Below, one piece after another: positions 36,227-46,430 of a stretch of 64,000 nt of DNA. Origin of the DNA: Enterococcus raffinosus (GTDB lineage: Bacteria; Bacillota; Bacilli; Lactobacillales; Enterococcaceae). The notes beneath the pieces were generated by a model, which worked only from the letters and a program-made list of their open reading frames with translations, ran no database searches and was not told the DNA's origin. Location: NCBI RefSeq assembly GCF_018917525.1, contig NZ_JAHLOS010000001.1, forward strand, positions 1-64,000, read 5' to 3'. Both the position numbers and the translations under genes were made by a program. Position 1 is the stretch's first letter. Every line of letters starts with the position of its first letter.

Positions 36227-36444
36227 TCGACGATTTTCCAGTCTTCTGCAAGAATATCGCAAACTGTCGGAGCAAAGCTTGAAAAGCCTTCATCAGCCGT
36301 TTTAATCAAAAAGTAAGGCGTCACTGGTGCACCGTCAAATACTTCACCCTCAACCAATGTGACATATAACTCGAAACCGCCCCAGCCTTCACGAATAATT
36401 TTTGCGCCTTTTTTTAATTCGGGTAATATTTCTTCAAACGTCAA
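36223..36444 (-). CDS. DUF2829 (Tad2-like) small protein
   Basis: A protein of 73 residues from TTG 36444 (78 from ATG 36459). GGAGG lies inside the longer version, eight bases before the TTG, so TTG is the likelier start. It matches the DUF2829 pattern: a helix (EEILPELKKGAKIIREGWGG), strands, a P-Y-F-L-I-K-T-A turn and the closing LAEDWKIV. DUF2829 includes phage Tad2, which sequesters cyclic ADP-ribose-type signals of Thoeris defence. This copy is chromosomal and linked to an NAD(P)-binding SDR. Ligand binding is inferred from family only. Confidence 0.8.
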   Translation of the reverse strand: MTFEEILPELKKGAKIIREGWGGFELYVTLVEGEVFDGAPVTPYFLIKTADEGFSSFAPTVCDILAEDWKIVE

Positions 36445-36529
36445 TTGTAGTTCCTCCATTCAAAAAATTCTTTCTTTTGGTAGAATACCAAAAAGTCAGT
36501 AACGCCACAAGAAGAGTAAGAAGGGAGAA

Positions 36530-36559
36530 AAAGACCTCTCCGAAAAAAGAGAGGTCTTT
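36530..36559. terminator. Terminator of the PBP gene
   Basis: AAAGACCTCTC (36530-36540) pairs with GAGAGGTCTTT (36549-36559). Read on the minus strand it follows the PBP stop and ends in TTTCTCCC. Confidence 0.88.
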
Positions 36560-36564
36560 GACTA

Positions 36565-38940
36565 TTAATCATCTGTTTCTGTATCGTTATCTTTGTTCTT
36601 GGCGTTAACCTTGTTACGCGTATTCCAATAGGCCTTGTAATCATCGTCATTTCCGCCAATCCCAAATTCATAGGAATTATCTGCTGGGCCATCCTTTGCC
36701 CAAAGAGAAGTGGTTTCGCCACTAGGAACTTGATAGTTCGTTCCATTATGGTTAACTTTGCCCGGCTTCAGACCAGTAAAGTCAGAAACTTTAATTTGCT
36801 TCACATCATCAGACAATTCAAATTTCTCGTCTTCACCGAAAATCGTTGGGTTGACTTGATAAATTCTAGCGGCAAGATAGGCCATATAGGTCGCTGTCCG
36901 ATTTCCCGCACCATCGTTCATTGGTTTATTATCATCTCGACCAGTCCACGTTCCTAACGTAATAGTCGGTGTGGAAACGATCAGCCAGTTATCGGCATAA
37001 TTATCTGTAGTACCAGTTTTACCGACCCAATCCGCAGTACTTAATGGATAGTTAACACCACTTAAGATGGACTTGAAGGGAGTGGTGTGTTGTTCATTGA
37101 TTACACTGCGCATCATATCATTCATAATTGATGCAGTTGCTTTTGAGTAGACCTGAACTGGATTATCCTTGTGCTTATAAATCTCTTTGCCGGTACTATC
37201 AGTAATAGAATCAATCAGGTATCCTTGCTGATAGACGCCGTTATTCGCTAAGGTTTGGAATCCGTTGACTTCAGTTAAGGTTGAAACATTTGTTGTTCCT
37301 AATGGTGCGGCTTCAACACCCCAGTCATTAGAAGTCGGGTAATTCATCTTCTTTAGATAGTTGTCATAGGCAAATTGATCGGAGCCTTTGTTCGTTAATA
37401 AGTCCTGATACACATGGTAGGCAGTAATATTGGTCGATTCAACAAGTGCCTGTCTTGTGGTCTGGAAGGTTTTTGACCCTTTGTTTTCAGCATTTTTCAA
37501 TTCTTTACCAGCGTCATCACCATGTTGATACTTCATTGGATAATCGGCGATACGTGAAGCACTTCCTAGCAAACCTTGGTCGATTGCTGGTCCGTAAACC
37601 AATACCGGTTTGATTGAAGAGCCTGCTTGTCGTGAAGTATCAAAGGCGTGGTTGTTTTGGTTTGTATTGTAATCACGACTGCCGACAAAACCATAAATTC
37701 TACCCGTGCTGTTATCCATCATAACGGTCCCTGGTTCAACAGTAGCTCCAGAGCCATCGTCTAAGTATTGCCCATATTCAGCGACGCCTAATTGCATCGC
37801 GTCATAAATATTCTTATCAATCGTTGATTTTACAACCAATCCTTGATTTTGCATTTTCACTTTGGCTTGCTCTACGTAGCGGTTGCGAACATCGTCTTTG
37901 CTGTAATCAGCATCACTGACCCCATCTTCTTTGGCTTGTTGTTTCGCCACGATACTGATGGCTTCATTATAGACGGTGTAGTACAAGAAGCCATGTTGTT
38001 GAACCTCTACAGCTTGACGACCTTGGAAGTCTTTTGAAAGATCATATTTCTTGGCATCTTCATATTCCTTTTTAGAGATCATCTGCTCACGATACATATT
38101 GAACAATACATCGTCTTTTCGATCCATCCCAAGGGAATAATCCTGCTTCAAATCACCAGTGTTTGTGTAGGGACTGTATACGATCGGACTTTGTGGCAGC
38201 CCTGCAATAAAAGCAGATTGAGGAAGATTTAAGTCTTTTGCATGTACCCCAAAGATTCCAATCGCAGCTTCTTCAACGCCAGCAATATTTTGTCCTTTAT
38301 TATTACGACCGAAAGGTGAGACATTTAAGTAAGCTGTCAAAATTTCGTCTTTACTTAAATATTTTTCCAAATCTAATGCTAGGACGATCTCGTTCGCTTT
38401 CCGTTTGAAGGAAGTCTCATTCGTTAAAACTTGTTGCTTGACTAGCTGCTGAGTCAGAGTAGAACCACCTGATCCCGCACCAAAGCCTACAACTTCTCCC
38501 AAAAGAGCTCGTACGACTGCTTTTGGTACGACACCTCGGTGTTCATAGAAGTTTTCATCTTCAGTAGCGACTAAGGCTTTTTTTACCCATGGAGAAATCT
38601 CGTCAGAATTGATTTTTTCTCGAATTGGATCAGCCTGAATTGTTGCTAATTCGCGATCATCTGCATAAAGCAATTTTGATGATTCCGCGATATCGCCGAC
38701 TTTTTGCTTCATTTCCGATTTTGTAGGTGTCGGTGTTCCTTCTACAAGATGGGCAAAATACCCAGCACCGATTCCGACAACGAGCATGCCTCCTAAAAAG
38801 AGCACAACGACTAAGCCAAGCAGCAATGACTTGACTACTCGCAAAGAGACATTTAGTGCAAAAGGTCCTCCAAGACTCGTTCTTGATTTGCTTTTGCTGC
38901 TCTTTTTCGGTTGCTTATTTATTTTTTTCTTGTGAGCCAA
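36565..38940 (-). CDS. Class A penicillin-binding protein (PBP1b type)
   Basis: Bifunctional cell-wall synthase that polymerises lipid II and cross-links peptides. With TTG 38940 (GAGGTGG at 38952-38946) it has 791 residues. It shows a basic cytoplasmic tail, a membrane helix (about 39-61), a GT51 domain with catalytic E127 in TEDENFYEHRG, GGSTLTQQL, and a transpeptidase with S441-S-I-K, STN and KTGTT boxes. An ATG at 38967 is in frame but lacks a site. Adjacency to tyrS is like pbp1b of streptococci; I am not sure which enterococcal name (pbpF or pbpZ) applies. The D/N-rich C-terminal tail is low-complexity. Confidence 0.92.
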   Translation of the reverse strand: MAHKKKINKQPKKSSKSKSRTSLGGPFALNVSLRVVKSLLLGLVVVLFLGGMLVVGIGAGYFAHLVEGTPTPTKSEMKQKVGDIAESSKLLYADDRELATIQADPIREKINSDEISPWVKKALVATEDENFYEHRGVVPKAVVRALLGEVVGFGAGSGGSTLTQQLVKQQVLTNETSFKRKANEIVLALDLEKYLSKDEILTAYLNVSPFGRNNKGQNIAGVEEAAIGIFGVHAKDLNLPQSAFIAGLPQSPIVYSPYTNTGDLKQDYSLGMDRKDDVLFNMYREQMISKKEYEDAKKYDLSKDFQGRQAVEVQQHGFLYYTVYNEAISIVAKQQAKEDGVSDADYSKDDVRNRYVEQAKVKMQNQGLVVKSTIDKNIYDAMQLGVAEYGQYLDDGSGATVEPGTVMMDNSTGRIYGFVGSRDYNTNQNNHAFDTSRQAGSSIKPVLVYGPAIDQGLLGSASRIADYPMKYQHGDDAGKELKNAENKGSKTFQTTRQALVESTNITAYHVYQDLLTNKGSDQFAYDNYLKKMNYPTSNDWGVEAAPLGTTNVSTLTEVNGFQTLANNGVYQQGYLIDSITDSTGKEIYKHKDNPVQVYSKATASIMNDMMRSVINEQHTTPFKSILSGVNYPLSTADWVGKTGTTDNYADNWLIVSTPTITLGTWTGRDDNKPMNDGAGNRTATYMAYLAARIYQVNPTIFGEDEKFELSDDVKQIKVSDFTGLKPGKVNHNGTNYQVPSGETTSLWAKDGPADNSYEFGIGGNDDDYKAYWNTRNKVNAKNKDNDTETDD

Positions 38941-38967
38941 AAAGTCCACCTCATTAGATTCTATCAT

Positions 38968-39190
38968 TTTAATTATCTGTTGAATTATAGCAAAGTTTTA
39001 CTTCTATTAACAAGCGGATGCAATGTTTGTAATCAAAACTTCAACTAATTGTTAAGTAAAACAAAACAAACATTATTATATTGTCCGGCTTTCTTTTTGC
39101 TACTGGCTCGTTTTTCTTGATCTAGAACTTCGAAGAAATCTGACGAATGGCTTTTATTTCCTTGTTTTTTCGGTTAATATGGGAAAGTAT
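38968..39190. other. Divergent PBP-tyrS gap
   Basis: A/T-rich sequence between the divergent PBP and tyrS genes. I see no T-box core (GGTGG-ACC-CGG type), although tyrS is often T-box controlled in Firmicutes, and no clear promoter pair. The right part continues into a dispersed intergenic element. Confidence 0.6.
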
Positions 39191-39263
39191 AAGTCATTTA
39201 AAAATGATATGCGTAATGAGTATATGTCTAACATTTAGTTAGCGCATCAAAAATAATTAGGAG
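39191..39263 (+). repeat. Dispersed intergenic element, copy before tyrS
   Basis: AATGATATGCGTAATGAG begins the element. A nested hairpin follows: ATGCG (39209-39213) with CGCAT (39243-39247), and CTAAC (39228-39232) with GTTAG (39238-39242). It ends AATTAGGAGG, the tyrS ribosome binding site. Box 1 is missing. Confidence 0.65.
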
Positions 39264-39271
39264 GAAAAAAT

Positions 39272-40534
39272 ATGCATTCAGACTTTTTTCAAGAACTAAA
39301 AGCCCGTGGCTTAATTTTTCAAGTAACAGATGAAGCAGCCCTAGAAAAACAATTAAACGAAGAGTCTGTTAAACTATATATCGGCTTTGATCCAACAGCT
39401 GACAGTCTGCACATTGGTCATTTATTACCAATTTTAACGTTGCGTCGTTTCCAACAAAACGGACACGTACCAATCGCTTTGGTTGGCGGCGGAACCGGAA
39501 TGATCGGTGATCCTTCATTTAAAGATGCAGAACGTCAATTGAATACGTTAGATACCGTTCAAAGCTGGTCACAAAGTATCAAAAATCAGCTTTCAGGGAT
39601 TATTGACTTTGAAAACAAGGAAAATCCAGCAATAGTCGCTAATAATTATGAATGGTTAGGCGAATTAAAGCTGATCGACTTTTTACGTGATGTTGGTAAG
39701 AACTTTACAATCAATTACATGATGAGTAAAGAAAGTGTTAAACGCCGGATCGAATCGGGAATTTCCTACACAGAGTTCGCTTATCAGTTACTACAGGCCT
39801 ACGACTTCTACGAGTTAAACAAACGTTATGGTTGTCTCTTACAATTAGGCGGCAGCGATCAATGGGGCAATATCACATCAGGGATCGAATTGATCCGTCG
39901 TGAAGAAGGTAAACAAGCCTTTGGTTTTACAATGCCTTTGATCACAAAAGCCGATGGTACAAAATTTGGTAAAACAGAAGGAAATGCGGTTTGGTTAGAC
40001 GCAGAGAAGACCTCACCATATGAGTTCTACCAATTCTGGATCAATACAGATGACCGCGATGCCGTTAAATTCTTGAAATACTTTACCTTCTTGAGTTTGG
40101 AAGAAATTGATGCGATCGAAAAAGAATTCACTGCAGCTCCAGAACAACGGGCGGCACAAAAGGCCTTAGCCAAAGAAGTGACTGTTTTAGTTCATGGAGA
40201 AGAAGCATACAATCAAGCGGTGCACATTTCTGAAGCGTTATTCAGCGGCGATGTGAAAAACTTGAATGCAGCAGAGATCAAACAAGGTTTTAAAAATGTA
40301 CCTAATTATCAAGTTCAAGCAGGTGACGACTTGAATTTGGTTGAGATTCTGATAACAGCAGGCATCGAAGCGTCTAAACGCCAAGCTCGCGAAGATATCA
40401 ACAATGGTGCGATCTACATCAATGGCGATCGCGTACAAGATGTGACCTACACATTAAGTGACCAAGATAAATTAGCGGATGAGTACATCGTTGTTCGTCG
40501 TGGGAAGAAAAAATATTTTGTTTTACAATTTTAA
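39272..40534 (+). CDS. tyrS: Tyrosyl-tRNA synthetase
   Basis: Class I aminoacyl-tRNA synthetase charging tRNA-Tyr. The 420 residues show HIGH at 47-50, [11 protein letters not shown], the KMSKS-equivalent KFGKTEG near 230-236, and a C-terminal S4 RNA-binding domain (about 350-410). AGGAGG precedes ATG 39272. No T-box leader is present; instead the ribosome binding site lies at the end of a dispersed intergenic element. Confidence 0.96.
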   Translation: MHSDFFQELKARGLIFQVTDEAALEKQLNEESVKLYIGFDPTADSLHIGHLLPILTLRRFQQNGHVPIALVGGGTGMIGDPSFKDAERQLNTLDTVQSWSQSIKNQLSGIIDFENKENPAIVANNYEWLGELKLIDFLRDVGKNFTINYMMSKESVKRRIESGISYTEFAYQLLQAYDFYELNKRYGCLLQLGGSDQWGNITSGIELIRREEGKQAFGFTMPLITKADGTKFGKTEGNAVWLDAEKTSPYEFYQFWINTDDRDAVKFLKYFTFLSLEEIDAIEKEFTAAPEQRAAQKALAKEVTVLVHGEEAYNQAVHISEALFSGDVKNLNAAEIKQGFKNVPNYQVQAGDDLNLVEILITAGIEASKRQAREDINNGAIYINGDRVQDVTYTLSDQDKLADEYIVVRRGKKKYFVLQF

Positions 40535-40545
40535 TTGTAATTGCG

Positions 40546-40581
40546 AAAGGGATTGTACCAGTTTTTGGAGCAATCCTCTTT
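40546..40581 (+). terminator. Possible terminator of tyrS
   Basis: AAAGGGATTG (40546-40555) pairs with CAATCCTCTTT (40571-40581). The T tract is poor. Confidence 0.5.
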
Positions 40582-40628
40582 CTATGTAGTGATGGGAAAG
40601 CGTTTTAGAAGTAGGGTGAGGTGAGCAT

Positions 40629-41534
40629 TTGGGAGCAATATTATTAAACTCGTTAGGATTATTTGTTATTATCTTGATAGGCTATTTAACGAAACGATTG
40701 AACTTATTGATGAAGGCAGACGGCTCGATGATCTCAAAGATAGTCGTTAATGTGACACTGCCAGCCGCGATTATCGTGAATCTGCAATATTTGGCAGTAA
40801 AAAACCAATTGCTGTTGTTAATCCTTGCTGGTTTAGTATTAAATCTAGTGATGATTCTAATCGGTCATTTTTTATCTAAAAAACAGGAGCAGGTAGAACG
40901 AGAATTTTTGATGTACGGTGTTTCTGGCTACAATATTGGAAATTTCGCGATTCCCTTTGTTCAGAGCTTTATACCGCAGGCGATTCCGATTCTATCCTTT
41001 TTTGATATTGGCAATAGTGTTATGCTGGCGGGCGGCTCAAATGTAGTAATCGAAGGCATCAGTGGCAGTGATGAAGAACGACCGAGCGTAAAAAAAGTTC
41101 TCGGAAGATTGTTTCGATCGGTGCCGTTTCTCTGTTACTTGATCATGCTGTCCTTGCGAATTTTAAAGCTTGAGTTACCAGAAGCCGTTTTTCAGATCGC
41201 CCAGCCAATTGCTAATGCTAATACGTTTTTGTCGATGTTTATGATTGGTTTGTTTTTGGAGCTTCGCTTGCCGAAAAAGGATTTATCATTAGTTGGACGT
41301 GTGTTAGCAATCAAATATGGGGTGGGCTTATTGCTGGTAGTTCTTTTTATGTTACTACCGTTTCCGGCAATGATCAAAATCGTTTTATGTCTTGTTTCAG
41401 TCGGACCGATTCCGACATTTGGTGTGATCAACAGTGTAGCTGCAGGAATGCGCGCAGAAGTGGTGGGTTTTACCTCTTCGCTTAGTTTCTTAATCAGTTT
41501 GCCATTGATGACGAGTTTATTGTTATTCCTATAA
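40629..41534 (+). CDS. AEC-family transporter
   Basis: A 301-residue membrane protein with about ten hydrophobic segments in two five-helix halves. It is of the auxin-efflux-carrier family, which in lactic acid bacteria includes malate and other organic-acid carriers. GYNIGNFAIPFVQ and VGPIPTFGVIN are the half-repeat signatures. Substrate unknown. The start is TTG 40629 with GTGAGGTG upstream. nfo follows after 21 bases, so both may share a transcript. Confidence 0.85.
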   Translation: MGAILLNSLGLFVIILIGYLTKRLNLLMKADGSMISKIVVNVTLPAAIIVNLQYLAVKNQLLLLILAGLVLNLVMILIGHFLSKKQEQVEREFLMYGVSGYNIGNFAIPFVQSFIPQAIPILSFFDIGNSVMLAGGSNVVIEGISGSDEERPSVKKVLGRLFRSVPFLCYLIMLSLRILKLELPEAVFQIAQPIANANTFLSMFMIGLFLELRLPKKDLSLVGRVLAIKYGVGLLLVVLFMLLPFPAMIKIVLCLVSVGPIPTFGVINSVAAGMRAEVVGFTSSLSFLISLPLMTSLLLFL

Positions 41535-41555
41535 ATAAAAAATCTGGAGGTTTTT

Positions 41556-42446
41556 ATGTTAATTGGTTCTCATGTAAGTATGAAAGGCAAAGAAATGTTA
41601 TTAGGTGCGGCACAAGAAGCAGCGAGTTATCAAGCATCAACGTTTATGATTTATAGCGGAGCACCGCAAAATACTCGCCGTAAACCAGTCGATGAGATGA
41701 ATATCCCAGCTGGGGAAGCATTTATGAAGGAGCATGGGCTATCAAATATTGTCATGCATGCACCATATATTATTAATCTTGGTAATACGAACAAGCCAGA
41801 AATGTTCCCTTTTGCAGTCCAATTTTTACGCGATGAAATTATGCGAGCGGAAGCCTTGGGAGCGATGCAGATTACGTTACATCCAGGAGCTCACGTTGGT
41901 GCGGGAGAAAAAGCTGGCTTAGACCAAATCATCAAAGGACTAAATGAAGTATTGACCAAAGATCAGCGGGCACAAATTGCTTTAGAGACCATGGCAGGTA
42001 AAGGCACGGAGTTGGGTAAAACCTTTGAAGAGCTGGCTTATATTATTGATGGCGTCACGTTGAATGAAAAGCTCTCAGTGACTTTCGATACCTGTCATAC
42101 AAATGATGCTGGGTACAATGTTAAGGAAGATTTTGACGGAGTATTAGATGAGTTCGATCGTGTGATTGGGTTGGATCGCTTAAAAGTCGTTCACGTGAAT
42201 GATTCGAAAAATCCAATGGGCTCTCACAAGGATCGTCATGCAAACATTGGTTTTGGTACGATTGGCTTTGATACTTTGAATGCCATTGTTCATCATGAAA
42301 AGTTGAAAGACTTACCAAAAATCTTGGAAACACCTTACGTGGGAGAAGACAAAAAGAACCAAAAACCACCGTATGGTTTCGAAATCGCTATGTTGAAATC
42401 ACAGCAGTTCGATCCAGATCTATTAGCAAAAATTCAAGCGCAATAA
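41556..42446 (+). CDS. nfo: Endonuclease IV
   Basis: Zinc-dependent AP endonuclease of base-excision repair. The 296 residues begin [21 protein letters not shown] and contain the metal ligands in [44 protein letters not shown] and [10 protein letters not shown]. Complete. GGAGG precedes ATG 41556. The gene ends in a bidirectional terminator shared with proA. Confidence 0.95.
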   Translation: MLIGSHVSMKGKEMLLGAAQEAASYQASTFMIYSGAPQNTRRKPVDEMNIPAGEAFMKEHGLSNIVMHAPYIINLGNTNKPEMFPFAVQFLRDEIMRAEALGAMQITLHPGAHVGAGEKAGLDQIIKGLNEVLTKDQRAQIALETMAGKGTELGKTFEELAYIIDGVTLNEKLSVTFDTCHTNDAGYNVKEDFDGVLDEFDRVIGLDRLKVVHVNDSKNPMGSHKDRHANIGFGTIGFDTLNAIVHHEKLKDLPKILETPYVGEDKKNQKPPYGFEIAMLKSQQFDPDLLAKIQAQ

Positions 42447-42449
42447 AAT

Positions 42450-42483
42450 AAGGCACCTGTTCGTCATTTCGAGCAGGTGCCTT
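42450..42483. terminator. Bidirectional terminator (nfo / proA)
   Basis: AAGGCACCTG (42450-42459) pairs with CAGGTGCCTT (42474-42483). Confidence 0.9.
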
Positions 42484-42488
42484 TAAGC

Positions 42489-43736
42489 TTATTCTCTAAT
42501 TTGTCCATCACCGTAAATAATGTATTTATTGGAAGTCAAATGTTCCAATCCCATTGGTCCGCGGGCATGCAATTTCTGGGTAGAAATGCCGATCTCCGCA
42601 CCAAAGCCAAACTTAAAACCATCTGTGAAACGGGTCGAGGCATTGATATAGACAGCTGCCGCGTCAACTTCTTTTAAGAATTTTTGCCCGTTATGATAGC
42701 TGTCGGTGACGATTGCCTCGGAATGTTTGGAGTTATAGTAATTGATGTGCTCGATGGCTTCTTCAATGGAAGCAACGACCTTGATTGCCAAGATATAGTC
42801 TAAGAATTCGGTTGCCCAGTCTGCTTCAGTTGCTAAATCCGCCTGTTTCAAATGCTTTAACGCCTCTGCATCTCCTCGTATAGTAACTAATGGTGTCAAT
42901 TCTTTTTCTATCAGAGGTAAGAACTCTGCTGAGATTTCCTTGTGAACGAGTAACGTTTCGATCGCATTACAAACGGAGGGACGTTGAACTTTAGCGTTTT
43001 TTACAATGCTTAGTGCCATGTCCAATTGTGCGGCAGAATCAACATACACGTGATTGTTACCAGTTCCTGTTTCGATCACTGGCACCGTCGCGTTGCTTTT
43101 CACGCGTTGGATTAAACCTGCACCACCACGGGGAATTAACACATCTAAATATTCGTTTAAGCGCATCATCTCATTCGCGACATCATGTGAAGTGTCGCTG
43201 ACAAACTGAATCATAGCAGGATTCAACTGGCAGTTGCACAGTGTCTTTTGCATAAGCTCCACTAATGCTTGATTTGAATGGAAGGCTTCTTTGCCGCCAC
43301 GTAAGATGACAGCATTTCCTGATTTGAAACATAAACTAGCCGCATCGGTCGTCACGTTTGGCCGAGACTCAAAGATGATTCCGATCACACCTAAAGGGAC
43401 TCGTTGTTGACCAACCATCAATTGATCCTCTGTCCGCCACATTTTCTCCACGACACCAATTGGATCTGGCAAGGCCGCCACCTGACGGATGCCTTCAGAC
43501 ATTTCCTTGATTCTTTCATCGGTTAAACGTAAACGATCGATCATTGGATCAGGAATCCCGTTATCCTTTGCTCGACATAGATCTTGTTGATTTGCAGTCA
43601 AAATAACTGCGGCATTGTTTTCCAAATCTTCAGCCATCTGCAGCAAGCAGTCATTTTTTTGAGTAGTTTCTAACTGGCCCAATTGTTGCGCAGCGGAGCG
43701 GCTCTGCTGCCCTAAGGTATTCATCAAGTTATCCAT
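42489..43736 (-). CDS. proA: Gamma-glutamyl phosphate reductase
   Basis: Second step of proline synthesis: reduces glutamyl-5-phosphate to the semialdehyde with NADPH. With ATG 43736 (AAGGAGG upstream) it has 415 residues. The aldehyde-dehydrogenase-type fold carries the catalytic cysteine in RPSVCNAIE and a C-terminal [21 protein letters not shown]. It overlaps proB by 8 bases, so both are translated together. proC is not in the window. Confidence 0.95.
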   Translation of the reverse strand: MDNLMNTLGQQSRSAAQQLGQLETTQKNDCLLQMAEDLENNAAVILTANQQDLCRAKDNGIPDPMIDRLRLTDERIKEMSEGIRQVAALPDPIGVVEKMWRTEDQLMVGQQRVPLGVIGIIFESRPNVTTDAASLCFKSGNAVILRGGKEAFHSNQALVELMQKTLCNCQLNPAMIQFVSDTSHDVANEMMRLNEYLDVLIPRGGAGLIQRVKSNATVPVIETGTGNNHVYVDSAAQLDMALSIVKNAKVQRPSVCNAIETLLVHKEISAEFLPLIEKELTPLVTIRGDAEALKHLKQADLATEADWATEFLDYILAIKVVASIEEAIEHINYYNSKHSEAIVTDSYHNGQKFLKEVDAAAVYINASTRFTDGFKFGFGAEIGISTQKLHARGPMGLEHLTSNKYIIYGDGQIRE

Positions 43737-44538
43737 GTTTTTCCTCCTTAAATAATGTTCCGACATCAACTCCAGCTAAAATATCAAAAATTATTCTGGG
43801 AGGTTTCCCATTGGCTAAAACCATGGCACTTTTTGCTTCTAAAATTCGTTGCGCTGCTTTCAATTTGCTGACCATACCGCCAGTGCCAAAGCGGCTGCCT
43901 TCACCGCCGGCTTGATCCATCAACGTTTCATTGATGGTTGAAACAGTCGAGTATAGAATTGCGTGTTTGTTGGTTGAGGGATTGTCTGAATAAAACCCGT
44001 CAATGTCACTCAACATAATCAGCACATCTGCTTCCATTAATTGTGCGACGATGGCGGAAAGTTCATCATTGTCTCCGAACTTTCGCGTATGATCCATTTC
44101 ATCAACTGCGACAGTATCATTTTCGTTAATAATCGGAACGATCCCCATTGAAATGAGCTGCTCTAATGTATTGATTACATTTTTGCGGCTTTCGGGTAAA
44201 TCTACCACATCTCGAGTCAATAGTACTTGAGCGGTTTGTTGACTATAGACTAAAAAACGTTGGTTGTAGATGTGCATCAATTCAGATTGACCCACGGCCG
44301 CAACTGCTTGCTGCACAGGGATTTCCTGCGGCCGTTCCGGGATTCTAAGTTTGTCCATTCCAACGCCAATCGCGCCAGAAGAGACCAATATTATTTCTTT
44401 GCCTTGATTTCGAAGGTCAGTTAATACGAATGCTAATTGATCAATTCCAGCGAAATTGATCTTGCCATTTGGATGGATCAAGGAACTTGTCCCGATCTTC
44501 ACCACGATCCGATTGACGGATCTTAAAAAATCTCTCAT
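43729..44538 (-). CDS. proB: Glutamate 5-kinase
   Basis: First, feedback-controlled step of proline synthesis. The 269-residue protein is the short form without a C-terminal PUA domain. It shows [32 protein letters not shown] and [21 protein letters not shown] precedes its ATG. It is the first gene of proBA, behind an extended -10 promoter. I see no T-box. Confidence 0.94.
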   Translation of the reverse strand: MRDFLRSVNRIVVKIGTSSLIHPNGKINFAGIDQLAFVLTDLRNQGKEIILVSSGAIGVGMDKLRIPERPQEIPVQQAVAAVGQSELMHIYNQRFLVYSQQTAQVLLTRDVVDLPESRKNVINTLEQLISMGIVPIINENDTVAVDEMDHTRKFGDNDELSAIVAQLMEADVLIMLSDIDGFYSDNPSTNKHAILYSTVSTINETLMDQAGGEGSRFGTGGMVSKLKAAQRILEAKSAMVLANGKPPRIIFDILAGVDVGTLFKEEKHG

Positions 44539-44849
44539 GTTTCCACCTCTTCACTTAGCCACCAGCGAGGAAGATATTGTTTTGCATTTTAGCATATTCT
44601 AATCTAAATTTCATCAATTGTTTAAAATTTACTGGAAATTTTTTTTGATCATGAAAATTTGTTTCAATTTAAAGACGTCTAAACTTCTATGTACTAATAT
44701 AGAAAGTGAAAAGCTTTCTTTTTCTAGGCCAATTAATAAGATTGGACTAAAAATCTTCTAGATTGATTTGAAGTTTCTTAAAACGGCTTTTCTTTTAGAG
44801 TATCTTTTAGTAAAATATACAAGAATGTGTCAGGAAAGGAGCGGTGAAA
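44539..44849. other. Divergent proB gap with proBA promoter
   Basis: The minus strand has an extended -10, TGC-TAAAAT (44594-44586), about 50 bases before proB. The rest is A/T-rich. A small CCAAT/ATTGG hairpin near 44729-44745 is the only other structure I see. No gene, T-box or intergenic element is visible. Confidence 0.55.
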
Positions 44850-45068
44850 ATGGTATCAACTGGAATTGTAGTATTAATCGCAGTAATCGCTGCACTATTA
44901 GGTGCTGTCGGCGGTTTCTTCTTAGCTCGTAAATATATGCAAGACTATTTCAAAAAGAATCCTCCAATCAACGAGGATATGTTACGTCAAATGATGATGT
45001 CGATGGGCCAAAAACCTTCAGAAAAGAAAGTTCGTCAAATGATGCAGCAAATGAAAAACCAACAATAA
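44850..45068 (+). CDS. UPF0154 (YneF-like) membrane protein
   Basis: A 72-residue protein with one N-terminal membrane helix (about 5-26) and a basic, methionine-rich cytoplasmic tail with the pattern [21 protein letters not shown]. This is the UPF0154/YneF family, conserved in Firmicutes, function unknown. GTG 44844 is in frame, but AAAGGAG is best spaced for ATG 44850. A terminator follows. Confidence 0.9.
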   Translation: MVSTGIVVLIAVIAALLGAVGGFFLARKYMQDYFKKNPPINEDMLRQMMMSMGQKPSEKKVRQMMQQMKNQQ

Positions 45069-45072
45069 TTTT

Positions 45073-45110
45073 GAAAGGACAATCGTCTCTGGATGGTTGC
45101 CCTTCTTTTT
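45073..45110 (+). terminator. Terminator of the UPF0154 gene
   Basis: AAGGACAATC (45073-45082) pairs with GGTTGCCCTT (45093-45102) with one mismatch, then a C and seven T. Confidence 0.8.
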
Positions 45111-45290
45111 TTGGCAGTTGTACTTTTCGAGTATGGTGGCATTTGCGATGAAGTCAATTTGTTAAAGCAGAAAAATTCACACGGAGTTTAGTTAGATCGT
45201 ATGTGTGATGAGAACCAAACTAATTTTTCCGTCTTTTGAAAAAATTAATCCTTATTACTGAGTTAGCTGCGAATTTGCAAAACTGACAAT
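45111..45290 (+). repeat. Dispersed intergenic element, copy before trxB
   Basis: Starts directly after the terminator with GGCAGTTGTACTTTTCGAG. It continues to GTTTAGTTAGATCGTATGTG, AAACTAATTTTTCC (stem 45222-45229 with 45238-45246) and GAGTTAGCTG. It ends about 70 bases before trxB, so here it does not supply the ribosome binding site. Confidence 0.65.
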
Positions 45291-45359
45291 TAGTAAGCAG
45301 ATTTGTCGACAGAAGATAGTTTGGGTTGTAAAGTATAGGCGAATGGGAGGAATGTCTGA

Positions 45360-46274
45360 ATGTATGATGTAATAGTTATCGGCGCGGGTCCAGCAGGGAT
45401 GACCGCTGCCTTATATGCTTCACGTTCGAATCTAAAAGTTCTGTTGATTGAACGTGGTGCGCCAGGCGGACAAATGAACAATACCGCTGAAGTAGAGAAT
45501 TATCCAGGCTTCGAATCAATTATGGGTCCAGAGCTTGCGATGAAGATGTATGACGGGGTCACAAAATTTGGCACGGAAAATGCCTATGGAATCGTACAGG
45601 ATATCGTTGATCACGGTGATTACAAGGAAGTCATCACTGAAGATAAAAGCTATCAAACTAAAACGATTATCGTTGCTACAGGGTGTGTTCATCGTAAATT
45701 AGGCGTGCCAGGTGAAGAATCATTTGCAGGCCGCGGAGTCTCTTATTGTGCTGTCTGTGACGGTGCCTTTTTCCGCAATAAACGTTTGATCGTTGTCGGC
45801 GGAGGCGATTCAGCGGTAGAAGAAGCGATTTATTTAACACGCTTTGCTTCTGAAGTCGTGATTGTTCATCGTCGTGATGAATTGCGCGCACAAAAGATTA
45901 TTCAAGATCGTGCCTTTGCAAATGAAAAAATTTCATTTATTTGGGACAGTGTTGTGGATGAGATCGTCGGTAACGAAATGGTCGTAACAGGCGCACAAAT
46001 TCGCAATGTAAAAACGGGTGAAGTTCATTTGGAACCCGCTGATGGAGCCTTTATCTATGTTGGCTTGGAACCATTGACAGAACCATTTAAAAATAGTGGT
46101 ATCACCAATACTGCTGGCTGGATTGAAACGGATCAAGAAATGAAAACAAAAATTCCTGGTGTCTTTGCGATTGGAGATGCCCGTGAAAAAGATTTACGTC
46201 AAATCACGACCGCTGTCGGTGAAGGCGGAATCGCTGGTCAACAGGTTTATAAATACATCGAAGCACAAAATTAA
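45360..46274 (+). CDS. trxB: Thioredoxin reductase
   Basis: FAD/NADPH flavoprotein that keeps thioredoxin reduced. The 304 residues carry the FAD loop GAGPAGMTAA at 8-17, the redox pair C130-A-V-C133, the NADPH loop GGGDSAVEEA and the C-terminal FAD motif VFAIGDAR. GGGAGG precedes ATG 45360. A terminator closes it as a single gene. Confidence 0.96.
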   Translation: MYDVIVIGAGPAGMTAALYASRSNLKVLLIERGAPGGQMNNTAEVENYPGFESIMGPELAMKMYDGVTKFGTENAYGIVQDIVDHGDYKEVITEDKSYQTKTIIVATGCVHRKLGVPGEESFAGRGVSYCAVCDGAFFRNKRLIVVGGGDSAVEEAIYLTRFASEVVIVHRRDELRAQKIIQDRAFANEKISFIWDSVVDEIVGNEMVVTGAQIRNVKTGEVHLEPADGAFIYVGLEPLTEPFKNSGITNTAGWIETDQEMKTKIPGVFAIGDAREKDLRQITTAVGEGGIAGQQVYKYIEAQN

Positions 46275-46284
46275 TTGATTTTGG

Positions 46285-46321
46285 AAGAAGAAGGCAAAGT
46301 TCATTTACCTTCTTCTTTTTT
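46285..46321 (+). terminator. Terminator of trxB
   Basis: AAGAAGAAGG (46285-46294) pairs with CCTTCTTCTT (46308-46317), followed by T residues. Confidence 0.9.
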
Positions 46322-46366
46322 ATCTCTTTAGTAGACTTTTCTAACATCACAAGGTACAAGTTTTCT

Positions 46367-46394
46367 TTGCTGAATATAACAGTAATGGTATACT
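46367..46394 (+). promoter_or_regulatory. Promoter of the phosphohexomutase gene
   Basis: The -35 TTGCTG and -10 TATACT (46389-46394) are 16 bases apart, with a TGG extension before the -10. Confidence 0.7.
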
Positions 46395-46430
46395 TAAATG
46401 GTAAGAAAAATTTTGAAAGAGGTGTGTTTC

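Noticed and set aside
36223-36459. Prophage remnant
   Set aside because: The DUF2829 gene is the only phage-associated family here; neighbours are housekeeping genes and no att-like repeats or phage genes are seen.
44539-44849. Proline T-box before proBA
   Set aside because: No T-box core on the minus strand; GGTGG near proB is just its ribosome binding site.
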